DNA from: Mycolicibacterium frederiksbergense
Lineage (GTDB): Bacteria > Actinomycetota > Actinomycetes > Mycobacteriales > Mycobacteriaceae
DNA length: 64,000 nucleotides
Direction: 5' to 3'
NCBI RefSeq assembly: GCF_012223425.1
Contig: NZ_CP038799.1
Location: 5,874,249 to 5,938,248, forward strand
Below the pieces are notes generated by a model. That model searched no databases. It was not told where the DNA came from and was given only the letters and a program-made list of their open reading frames with translations. Below are positions 35,076-42,754 of the stretch, piece by piece (position 1 is the stretch's first letter; every line of letters starts with the position of its first letter). Both the position numbers and the translations under genes were made by a program.

Positions 35076-35737
35076 GCGGCGTCCCCTTCGGAAGACGGGG
35101 TCGACGGTTGCGGCGGCATCGGGTCCATCGCGCCCGGCGACGTGCGCACGGCATGCAAGCGCTGCGCGAGGGTCACCAGGCTGGCCGCGGCCAGCCCCCA
35201 CATGGCCACATCCAGCAGGACCGGCCACCCGAACAGCCCGGACAGGCCGGCACCGGTCAGCACGATGGCGAGCCGTTCGGGCCGTTCGATGATGCCGCCG
35301 TCGCCGCGCAGCCCGCTGGCCTCGGCGCGCGCCTTGATATAGGAGATGACCTGCGAGGTCACCAGGCAGATCAGGGTCGCGACCACGAGTGCGGTGCTGT
35401 GCGCGCCGAACGCGGCCCACCAGACCAGTCCGCCGAAGATCGCGCCATCGCTGAGCCGGTCACAGGTGGCGTCCAACACGGCACCGAACCGGGTGCCGCC
35501 GCCACGTTCCCGCGCCATCGCACCGTCGAGCATGTCGGCGAGGACGAAGAAGAAGACGGCCACCGAACCCCACCACAACTGCCCGATCGGGTAGAGGGTG
35601 AGGGCGGCGACGACCGAACCGGCGGTGCCCAGGATGGTGATGCTGTCCGGGGTCAGTCCGGTGCGCAGCGCCGCCCGCGCCACCGGGCCCGACAGCTTGG
35701 TGTAGGCCGCCCGCGTCATCAGATAGAAGTTGCTCAC
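35072..35737 (-). CDS. pgsA1: Phosphatidylinositol (phosphate) synthase, CDP-alcohol phosphotransferase
   Basis: 221 aa with about six transmembrane helices. The CDP-alcohol phosphotransferase motif (DxxDGxxAR-x8-GxxxDxxxD) is complete, beginning DMLDGAMAR and ending LDATCD. In mycobacteria this enzyme joins CDP-diacylglycerol and inositol phosphate to make the PI precursor for PimA. The GTG at 35737 overlaps the HIT gene stop by 4 nt. Confidence 0.94.
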   Translation of the reverse strand: MSNFYLMTRAAYTKLSGPVARAALRTGLTPDSITILGTAGSVVAALTLYPIGQLWWGSVAVFFFVLADMLDGAMARERGGGTRFGAVLDATCDRLSDGAIFGGLVWWAAFGAHSTALVVATLICLVTSQVISYIKARAEASGLRGDGGIIERPERLAIVLTGAGLSGLFGWPVLLDVAMWGLAAASLVTLAQRLHAVRTSPGAMDPMPPQPSTPSSEGDAA

Positions 35738-36303
35738 TGCGCAGCCTCGTCCATGCGATCCCACTCGGCGGCCAGCAGCCGCCGGGTCTCCCCGAGCAAC
35801 TGCGGGATGATCTTCGACCCGCCGATGATGGTGATGAAGTTGGCATCCCCGCCCCAACGCGGGACCACATGCATGTGCAGGTGTTCGGCCAGCGAGCCGC
35901 CCGCCGAGGTGCCCAGGTTGAGGCCGACATTGAAACCGTGCGGTCGCGAGACTGCCTTGATCACTCGAATCGCCTTCTGGGTGAACGCCATCAGCTCGGC
36001 GGTCTCGTCGACGCTGAGGTCCTCCAGTTCGGACACCCGCCGGTAGGGCACCACCATGAGATGGCCCGGGTTGTACGGGTAGAGGTTGAGCACCGCGTAG
36101 ACCAGCTCCCCGCGCGCCACCATGAGGCCGTCTTCGTCGGACATCCCCGGGATATCGGTGAACGGTTCGGTGGACTGCGCCGAACCCGCACCCTTCTTCA
36201 TCGGCGACTCGGCGATATAGCTCATCCGGTGCGGAGTCCACAGCCGCTGCAGATGGTCGGGGTCACCCACCCCGGTATCGACGATGCCCTCGGCGTCGGT
36301 CAC
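35734..36303 (-). CDS. HIT-domain protein, Ap4A phosphorylase-like
   Basis: 189 aa. The histidine triad is HLHMHVV, preceded by NVGLNLGTSAGGSLAEH, and LNLYPYNPGHLMVVP marks the N-terminal half. The M. tuberculosis counterpart Rv2613c is a diadenosine tetraphosphate phosphorylase. It lies between thrS and pgsA1 with 4-nt overlaps on both sides. Ap4A is a by-product of aminoacyl-tRNA synthetases, so pairing with thrS is suggestive. Confidence 0.92.
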   Translation of the reverse strand: MTDAEGIVDTGVGDPDHLQRLWTPHRMSYIAESPMKKGAGSAQSTEPFTDIPGMSDEDGLMVARGELVYAVLNLYPYNPGHLMVVPYRRVSELEDLSVDETAELMAFTQKAIRVIKAVSRPHGFNVGLNLGTSAGGSLAEHLHMHVVPRWGGDANFITIIGGSKIIPQLLGETRRLLAAEWDRMDEAAQ

Positions 36304-38348
36304 GGATCCACCCTGAACAGCTCGGCGTTGGGGGTTGCGTTCTCCCGCCGCGCGATCCAGTCCACGATGGCGTCGACGGCCGCTTCGCGCGGCACCGCGT
36401 TCACCTGGCTGCGGTCTGCGAAGCGGAAGGAGATTGCCCCCGCCTCGACATCCTTGTCACCGGCCAGCAGCATGAACGGCACCCGCTGATTGGTGTGGTT
36501 GACGATCTTCTTGGCCATCCGGTCATCGCTGGAGTCCACCTCGATCCGGACACCACGGCTGCGCAGTTGGGCCGCAACCTCTTCCAGGTAGGGCACGTGC
36601 GCGTCGGCGACGGGCACGCCGACCGCCTGCACGGGCGCCAGCCAGGCCGGGAACGCACCGGCATAGTGCTCGGTGAGCACACCGAAGAATCGCTCGATGG
36701 AACCGAACAGCGCGCGGTGGATCAGCACCGGCCGCTGCCGGGTGCCGTCCGCGGCGGTGTACTCCAACTCGAACCGGTCGGGCATGTTGAAGTCGAGCTG
36801 GATCGTCGACATCTGCCAGTTCCGGCCCAGCGCGTCCTTCACCTGCACCGAGATCTTCGGTCCGTAGAAGGCGGCGCCGCCGGGATCGGGCACCAGGGCC
36901 AGCCCGGAGGCCTCGGCCACCTCGCGCAGCGTGGTGGTGGCCTCCTCCCACACCTCGTCGGAGCCGACGTACTTCTCCGGATCCTTGGTCGACAACTCCA
37001 GATAGAAATCGTCGAGCCCGTAGTCGGACAGCAGGTCGAGCACGAACTGCAGCAGCGAGCTGAGTTCCTCACGCATCTGCTCGCGGGTGGTGTAGATGTG
37101 CGCGTCGTCCTGGGTCATACCGCGCACCCGGGTCAGGCCGTGCACCACGCCGGACTTCTCATAGCGGTACACCGAGCCGAATTCGAAGAGCCGCAGCGGA
37201 AGTTCGCGATACGACCGTCCGCGGGAGCGGTAGATCAGGTGGTGCATGGGGCAGTTCATCGGCTTCAGGTAGTAGTCCTGGCCGGGTTTGCGCACCGCAC
37301 CGTTCTCGTCGAATTCGGCGTCGATGTGCATGGGCGGGAACATGCCGTCCGCGTACCACTCCAGGTGGCCCGAGGTGATGTACAGGTTCTCCTTGGTGAT
37401 GTGCGGGGTGTTGACGAACTGGTAGCCGGCCTGTTCGTGCTTGCGCCGCGAGTAGTCCTCCAGCTCCTTGCGCACGATGCCGCCCTTGGGGTGGAACACC
37501 GGCAGACCGGATCCCAGCTCATCGGGGAAGCTGAAGAGATCCAGTTCCACACCCAGCTTGCGGTGGTCGCGGCGCTGGGCCTCCTCGATCAGTTCGAGAT
37601 GGCGGTCCAGGGCCTCCTGGGATTCCCAGGCGGTGCCGTACACGCGCTGCAGACTGGCGTTGTTCTGGTTGCCACGCCAGTACGCGGCGCTGCTGCGGGT
37701 CAGCTTGAACGCCGGGATGAAACGGGTGGTCGGGATGTGCGGGCCGCGGCACAGATCGCCCCAGACCCGTTCCTTGGAGCGCGGATTGAGGTTGTCGTAG
37801 GCGGTCAGCTCGTCGCCACCGACCTCCATGACGTCCGGGTCCCCGGACTTGTCGTCGACCAGTTCGAGCTTGAACGGCTCATCGGCGAGTTCAAGGCGTG
37901 CTTGATCTTTGGACTCGTAGACGCGGCGGGAGAACAGCTGGCCGTCCTTGACGATCTTCTGCATCCGCTTCTCCAGCTTCTGCAGATCCTCGGGCGTGAA
38001 CGGCTCGGCGACGTCGAAGTCGTAGTAGAAGCCGTCGGTGATCGGCGGGCCGATGCCGAGCTTGGCCTGCGGGAACAGATCCTGCACCGCCTGGGCGAGC
38101 ACATGCGCGCACGAGTGGCGGATGACGCTGCGGCCGTCCTCGGTGTCCGCGGCGACGGCTTCGACCTCCACGTCGGTGTCGGGCACCCAGTTCAGGTCAC
38201 GTAACCGGCCGTCGGCGTCGCGCACCACGACGATGGCGTCCGGGGCGCCCCGCTCCGGCAGACCCGCCTCGCGCACCGCCGCCCCTGCGGTAGTCCCGGC
38301 AGCGACCCGGATCGGGGCTGCGGGGGCGGAACTGGCGGCGGCGGTCAT
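36300..38348 (-). CDS. thrS: Threonyl-tRNA synthetase
   Basis: 682 aa class II synthetase. Order: N-terminal TGS-like region, editing domain with HSCAHVLAQAVQDLFP, catalytic core with MNCPMHHLIYRSRGRSYREL and MTQDDAHIY, and a C-terminal anticodon-binding domain (VRIEVDSSDDRMAKKI). It charges tRNA-Thr. The ATG at 38348 has AGGAG 9 nt upstream. It is the first gene of the thrS-HIT-pgsA1-patA-pimA-Nudix run. Confidence 0.97.
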   Translation of the reverse strand: MTAAASSAPAAPIRVAAGTTAGAAVREAGLPERGAPDAIVVVRDADGRLRDLNWVPDTDVEVEAVAADTEDGRSVIRHSCAHVLAQAVQDLFPQAKLGIGPPITDGFYYDFDVAEPFTPEDLQKLEKRMQKIVKDGQLFSRRVYESKDQARLELADEPFKLELVDDKSGDPDVMEVGGDELTAYDNLNPRSKERVWGDLCRGPHIPTTRFIPAFKLTRSSAAYWRGNQNNASLQRVYGTAWESQEALDRHLELIEEAQRRDHRKLGVELDLFSFPDELGSGLPVFHPKGGIVRKELEDYSRRKHEQAGYQFVNTPHITKENLYITSGHLEWYADGMFPPMHIDAEFDENGAVRKPGQDYYLKPMNCPMHHLIYRSRGRSYRELPLRLFEFGSVYRYEKSGVVHGLTRVRGMTQDDAHIYTTREQMREELSSLLQFVLDLLSDYGLDDFYLELSTKDPEKYVGSDEVWEEATTTLREVAEASGLALVPDPGGAAFYGPKISVQVKDALGRNWQMSTIQLDFNMPDRFELEYTAADGTRQRPVLIHRALFGSIERFFGVLTEHYAGAFPAWLAPVQAVGVPVADAHVPYLEEVAAQLRSRGVRIEVDSSDDRMAKKIVNHTNQRVPFMLLAGDKDVEAGAISFRFADRSQVNAVPREAAVDAIVDWIARRENATPNAELFRVDP

Positions 38349-38418
38349 CGGTGGATCTCCTACTCAGATGTGGGCGTGTGATCGCGACCATGTTATCGGG
38401 GGTACGTGCGCGAGAAAG

Positions 38419-38832
38419 CTAGGACCCGACGCCGATCGGGCTCTTCAGCCAGGCCCAATCGATGCCGACCCAGCCGGCGACCAGACCGACCGCCCCGAAC
38501 AGCCACAGGGTGACGACCACGACGGCGGCGGTGAACAGCGCGCTGAGCGCCTTGACCGCGATGTGCTGGCGGGTGAACCAGGCCATCACCGCGTCGTATC
38601 GGACCCGCGCGTGTTGCAGCACCACCTGCGCGGCGCGGAACTCGGTGGCCAGGATGCCCAGCCCCAGAAAGACGATGGCCCAGCCCGGTCCCGGGTACGG
38701 AATGGCGATGATGCCGACCACCAGCACCAGCGTGCCGACCACACCGACGGTGATCCGGTAGATCAGGTCGGCGACGGGACGATCGCGCACCTTGTCCCGC
38801 CAGCGTGCCCAGGCGCGCTTCTGCTCGCTCAT
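38419..38832 (-). CDS. TIGR02611/PGPGW-type membrane protein
   Basis: 137 aa with two helices early (around 27-60) and two late (around 95-125). The motif YPGPGWAIVFLGLGILATEF between helices is typical of the PGPGW family. Function unknown. It overlaps the upstream thioesterase gene by 4 nt on the same strand and may share its transcript. Confidence 0.85.
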   Translation of the reverse strand: MSEQKRAWARWRDKVRDRPVADLIYRITVGVVGTLVLVVGIIAIPYPGPGWAIVFLGLGILATEFRAAQVVLQHARVRYDAVMAWFTRQHIAVKALSALFTAAVVVVTLWLFGAVGLVAGWVGIDWAWLKSPIGVGS

Positions 38833-39449
38833 GGTTGCCCCGGCTTGAGCCGGACGAACAGCGCGTCACCCTCGGTCAGCACCACGCCATCGTCGAGCAC
38901 CCGGCCGCTGACGAAGATCTTGCGTCCGTCGATGCGATCGATCCCGGCGTCCACCTGCAGTTCCTTGCCGATCGGCACGATCTTGCGGTAGTCGATGCCC
39001 AGGTGCGCGGTGCGCTGATACATGCTCTTGGTCAGCTTGGCTACGGTGAAGCCGAGCAGCGAATCGAACAGCAGTCCGAGCACTCCGCCGTGCACCGCGC
39101 CGTTGCGGCCCAGGTGATAGCGGCGGAACTGCGCGGTGCCGCCGATGCGCCCGTCCTCGGTGACGTAGAGATCGACCGGCACCGACATGATGTTTCCCCG
39201 GTTGGGCAGATCCATCCGCCGCCCCGACGGCGAATGCCATTCGTCGGCCTCGTACGGCGCCAGTAGCGCCGACACCTTCTCGATCAGCTCTGCGGCCTCG
39301 GTGATCACCGCGTCGGGCGCGTCCGCGGCGCGGGCGTGGTCCTGCAGGGTACGTACCGCCTCGATGAAGCGTCCGTAGTCGGGCCCGCCACGGTCGGTGG
39401 GGTCGGGCGGATTGAATCCACCGCCTGTATGCGCTGCACCGGTCGTCAC
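38829..39449 (-). CDS. PaaI-type hotdog thioesterase
   Basis: About 206 aa from the GTG at 39449 (another GTG at 39467 is possible). The hotdog core RNGAVHGGVLGLLFDSLLG contains the Asp position used by PaaI-type thioesterases. Cytoplasmic acyl-CoA hydrolysis is the family activity; the acyl group is unknown. It is divergent from a DUF1990 gene with a gap of about 30 bp. Confidence 0.82.
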   Translation of the reverse strand: MTTGAAHTGGGFNPPDPTDRGGPDYGRFIEAVRTLQDHARAADAPDAVITEAAELIEKVSALLAPYEADEWHSPSGRRMDLPNRGNIMSVPVDLYVTEDGRIGGTAQFRRYHLGRNGAVHGGVLGLLFDSLLGFTVAKLTKSMYQRTAHLGIDYRKIVPIGKELQVDAGIDRIDGRKIFVSGRVLDDGVVLTEGDALFVRLKPGQP

Positions 39450-39480
39450 CCCGCCACGGTATTGCACACCTGCGATAGTG

Positions 39481-39960
39481 GTGGATGTGGATCTGACCTA
39501 CCCCGATGTGGGCGCCACCAAAGGCCCGCTGCCCGACGGCTATCAGCACGTACGCGCGCATGCCGTCATCGGTCACGGCCGGACCCGATTCGAGGACGCC
39601 GCCGACGCCGTCCTGCACTGGGGCATGCAGCGGGGCGCCGGGGTGCTGGTCGAGGCCGACGCGGACGTCGCCACCGTCGGCGCCGAGGTGACGGTCGGAT
39701 TCTGGCCGCTGCGGGCACCGTGCCGCGTGGTCTACGTCCTGGAGGAGACCGACCGGCGTGGGTTCGCCTACGGCACCCTGCCCGGACATCCAGAGACCGG
39801 TGAGGAACTGTTCGCGGTCCGCTACGACCCGGCCGACGGCACGGTGCACGCCGAGGTGACGGCGTTCGCCCGGCACGCCACGTGGTGGAGTCGCCTCGGC
39901 GGGCCGGTCACCCGGCTCGCCCAGCGGATCATCACCCGCCGCTATCTGAAGGCCGTGTGA
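39481..39960 (+). CDS. DUF1990 (UPF0548) family protein
   Basis: About 159 aa; GTG codons at 39478, 39481 and 39487 are all possible starts. The sequence has the family features LTYPDVGATKGPLPDGY at the start, and CRVVYVLEET followed by GFAYGTLPGHPETGEELF. It is a small soluble domain of unknown function. It converges with the crotonase gene, with no gap. Confidence 0.8.
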   Translation: MDVDLTYPDVGATKGPLPDGYQHVRAHAVIGHGRTRFEDAADAVLHWGMQRGAGVLVEADADVATVGAEVTVGFWPLRAPCRVVYVLEETDRRGFAYGTLPGHPETGEELFAVRYDPADGTVHAEVTAFARHATWWSRLGGPVTRLAQRIITRRYLKAV

Positions 39961-40728
39961 CTACTTGCTGCTCTGCAGCAGCCGCGCCACGTTCTGCTTC
40001 AGCTCGTCGGTCCCGAAGGTGAGTTCCTCGGCGGTGGTGGCGTAATCGAGCGTCATCATCACCTGACGCTCGAGCTGGATGTTGAGGATGCGCTTGGTCG
40101 CTTCGACCGCCTTCTGCGGCAGGTCGAGAATTTTCTTGGCGGCCGTGATCGCCTCGGCGAGCGGATCGGCGACCACGTGGTTGGCCAGGCCGAGCTCGAC
40201 GGCCTTGGCGGCCGGGATGCGCGCGCCGGTCAGCGCGTACTCCTTGGCCTGCAGAATGCTCATCTGCATCGGCCAGATCAGCGGTCCCCCGTCGGCGGCG
40301 ACGAGGCCCACCTGAACATGCGGGTCGGCCAGGAACGCCTTCTCCGCCATGTAGACGATGTCGGACAGCGCCACCACGCTGCAACCCAGGCCAACCGCGG
40401 GTCCGTTGACGGCCGCGATCACCGGAACCCGGCAGCGCGCCATGCCGATCACGATCTCGCGGCCGTCGGCAATGGTCTTGGCCCGCAAGTCCGGATCTTC
40501 ACTGATCTGCTTGATGTAGTTGAAGTCACCGCCGGCCGAAAACGCTTTGCCCGCACCGGTGATCACCGCGGCCCGCGCGGTGCGGTCCAGACTGAGCCTG
40601 CTCCACAGCCGCGCCAGCCCGACGTGCAGATCGTCGTTGACGGCGTTGAGTTCCTCGGGCCGGTTCAGCGTGATGAGCCGCAGCGGCCCGTCGGCCTCGA
40701 CCTGGATCTCCTTGGGCATGTCGTACAT
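39961..40728 (-). CDS. Enoyl-CoA hydratase/isomerase (crotonase) family protein
   Basis: 255 aa. The oxyanion-hole segments are AGKAFSAGGDFN and NGPAVGLGCSVVA. Of the two catalytic glutamates of classical hydratases, the first is replaced by His 137 (ADPHVQVG) while the second (AKEYALTG) is kept, so the reaction may differ from simple hydration. It starts 1 nt after the stop of the acyl-CoA dehydrogenase gene upstream, the last gene of that operon. Confidence 0.87.
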   Translation of the reverse strand: MYDMPKEIQVEADGPLRLITLNRPEELNAVNDDLHVGLARLWSRLSLDRTARAAVITGAGKAFSAGGDFNYIKQISEDPDLRAKTIADGREIVIGMARCRVPVIAAVNGPAVGLGCSVVALSDIVYMAEKAFLADPHVQVGLVAADGGPLIWPMQMSILQAKEYALTGARIPAAKAVELGLANHVVADPLAEAITAAKKILDLPQKAVEATKRILNIQLERQVMMTLDYATTAEELTFGTDELKQNVARLLQSSK

Positions 40729-40729
40729 G

Positions 40730-41818
40730 TCAAACCGCCATTCTGAGGATTCGGCCCGCGATGATGTTCTTCTGGATCTGGGAGGTGCCGCCCATGACAC
40801 TCTGGGACCGGCTGTAGAGATAGGTGTTGAACAGATCGATGTCGGTGGTGCCGGTCTGAGCCAGCACCGCGTGCCCCACCGACTGCTCGACCCAGGTCAT
40901 CAACAGCTTGTCGATGGAGCCTTCCGGCCCGTGCGAGATTCCGTCGAGCTGTTCGGACAACCGTCGCCGCACATGCTGGCGCAGCACCTGCACCTGCACG
41001 GTGGCCCAGGCGAGTTCGTCACTGGTGGCCGCAGCACTCTTGCGGGCCAGCTGGTTGACCGTCTTCTCGTAGCGCGCCGCATATCCGAGTGTGGACGGCT
41101 CACGCTCGTGACCGACGACCGTCATCGCCAGCGCCCAGCCGTCGCCGGGGTTTCCGACCATCTGGCCGGCGGGCACCCGCGCTCCGTCGAAGAGCACCTG
41201 GCCGAACTCGTTGCTGACACCGTTGATCATCTTCAGCGGCCGCTGCTCGATGCCCGGCTGGTGCATGTTGACCAGAAACGCCGAAATGCCCTTGTGTCGC
41301 TTCACATTCTTGTCGGTGCGGGCCAGCAGCAGGCACCAGTCGGCCACGTCGGAGTAGCTCGTCCAGATCTTGTGCCCGTTGATCACGTACTCGTCACCAT
41401 CGAGGGTGGCGGTGGTGGTCAGCGAGGCCAGGTCCGACCCGGCGCCCGGCTCGGAGAAACCCTGGCACCAGCGCTCGGTGCCGTCGATCATGCCGGGCAG
41501 GAAGCGCTGCTGCACCTCCTTGCTGGCATGGCGCCCCAGGCCGGTCACCAGGTAGCCCAGGCTGGGTCGCGGCGGGGCCCCGACGCGGGCCAGTTCCTCG
41601 TCGACGATGACGTCGTAGACCGGTGGCAACTCGAGGCCGCCGAATTCCTTGGGCCAGGTGGCACCGAAAAACCCTGCCGCGTGCAGGGATTGGTGCCACT
41701 CCCCCTGGCGGGCCCAGTACTCCTCGGTCGACTTCGGAAAGTTCGGGGCCTGCTCGGTCAGCCAGGCGCGCAGGCGCTCCCGGAAGGCCAGTTCGGCTGC
41801 GGAGTCACGAAAGTCCAA
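40730..41818 (-). CDS. Acyl-CoA dehydrogenase (large partner)
   Basis: 362 aa. The FAD/acyl motif is GFSEPGAGSDLASL, and KIWTSYSDVADW is typical of the family. At the C-terminus the usual YEGT is MGGT, with Gly 343 in place of the catalytic Glu, so the base must lie elsewhere or in the partner. It overlaps the next acyl-CoA dehydrogenase gene by 14 nt. Paired, short ACAD genes usually encode heterotetramers in mycobacteria. Grouping with an APH-type kinase suggests hydroxyacyl-CoA chemistry. Confidence 0.88.
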   Translation of the reverse strand: MDFRDSAAELAFRERLRAWLTEQAPNFPKSTEEYWARQGEWHQSLHAAGFFGATWPKEFGGLELPPVYDVIVDEELARVGAPPRPSLGYLVTGLGRHASKEVQQRFLPGMIDGTERWCQGFSEPGAGSDLASLTTTATLDGDEYVINGHKIWTSYSDVADWCLLLARTDKNVKRHKGISAFLVNMHQPGIEQRPLKMINGVSNEFGQVLFDGARVPAGQMVGNPGDGWALAMTVVGHEREPSTLGYAARYEKTVNQLARKSAAATSDELAWATVQVQVLRQHVRRRLSEQLDGISHGPEGSIDKLLMTWVEQSVGHAVLAQTGTTDIDLFNTYLYSRSQSVMGGTSQIQKNIIAGRILRMAV

Positions 41819-42683
41819 CGGAGATCTCCTTCAACGACACCGGCCACAGACCGGTGGACACCAATACCCGGCGCAGGTGGACATGGGCCGCGCACTCCCA
41901 GGTGTTGCCGATCCCGCCGTGCACCTGGATCGACGTCTCACAGATGGTGTGCGCGGACTTCGCGCAGTACACCTTGGCGACGCGGGCCGCTTCGGCCGCT
42001 ACTCCGGGCTCCTCCTCGTCGACCGCCCACGCGGCGTAGCGCAGGATGCTGACCGAGCCCTCGATGAGCACCAGGCTCTCGGCGAGCAGGTGCGCCACCG
42101 CCTGGTAGGAGCCGATGGCCTTGCCGTACTGCTCGCGCACCTTGGCGTAGTCGCAGGCCAGGTCGAACGCCCCGCGGGCCGCGCCGAGGATGTCGGCGGC
42201 GGTCACCACCAGCGCCAGCGCCTGGGCCCGCTGGGGATCGATCTCACCCACCACGGCGGCGGCGCCGGACACGGGCGCGGCCCATCGGGTCAGGTCGACA
42301 CCGGGGCTCGCGTCACCGAGGTCGGCGGTGGTGACGCTGCCGCCGTCGAGCCAAACTCCGCGGCCGAGACCCCGGGCATCGGGTGCGATGCCACCGAAGA
42401 CGACCGTGGCGTCTCCGTGCCCCAGATCGTCGGCCAGCACCGGGCCGAGAAACGGTACGTCGACCAGTCCGCGGCCGAACTCCTCGGCGACCAGCGCCAC
42501 CTCCACGCCGGAGGCGCCGTCGGAGCGCAGCGAGCGCCAACCGGTGGCCGCCACGGTCTTCTCCAGCCGGGAAACACGGTCCGCGTCGTCCAATTCCCCG
42601 ACAGCTCCCGGGCCGAGATCATCGGCCAGTTTCGCGGCCGCATCCCGCAATTGTTGCTGCTCACTGGTCAGCCGAACATCCAT
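41805..42683 (-). CDS. Acyl-CoA dehydrogenase (small partner)
   Basis: 292 aa, shorter than a standard ACAD (about 380). The middle FAD-binding beta-domain is reduced, but the C-terminal helices remain with REQYGKAIGSYQAVAH and VHGGIGNTWE. Such short members form mixed complexes with a second ACAD, here the overlapping gene downstream. Its upstream 71-bp gap contains a perfect palindrome at 42705-42719. Confidence 0.85.
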   Translation of the reverse strand: MDVRLTSEQQQLRDAAAKLADDLGPGAVGELDDADRVSRLEKTVAATGWRSLRSDGASGVEVALVAEEFGRGLVDVPFLGPVLADDLGHGDATVVFGGIAPDARGLGRGVWLDGGSVTTADLGDASPGVDLTRWAAPVSGAAAVVGEIDPQRAQALALVVTAADILGAARGAFDLACDYAKVREQYGKAIGSYQAVAHLLAESLVLIEGSVSILRYAAWAVDEEEPGVAAEAARVAKVYCAKSAHTICETSIQVHGGIGNTWECAAHVHLRRVLVSTGLWPVSLKEISVGLS

Positions 42684-42704
42684 GAGAGGAGCCTATCCTT
42701 TCTG

Positions 42705-42719
42705 GAGAATCCGATTCTC
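42705..42719. promoter_or_regulatory. Perfect palindrome upstream of the paired ACAD genes
   Basis: GAGAAT-CCG-ATTCTC, 22 bp upstream of the small ACAD start and between it and the APH-type kinase gene. It is a candidate operator that could give the ACAD-ACAD-crotonase genes their own promoter. Confidence 0.5.
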
Positions 42720-42754
42720 ATCAGGCCAGAACTTTACTATCACACGGCCGATTG

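Noticed and set aside
34128..35420. Longer patA reading frame
   Set aside because: The extra 115 codons lie antisense or out of frame within pgsA1; the GTG at 35075 gives the family-length protein and a 4-nt overlap.
38349..38418. T-box riboswitch before thrS
   Set aside because: Only about 70 bp separate thrS from the next gene, too short, and no T-box sequence or terminator pair is visible.
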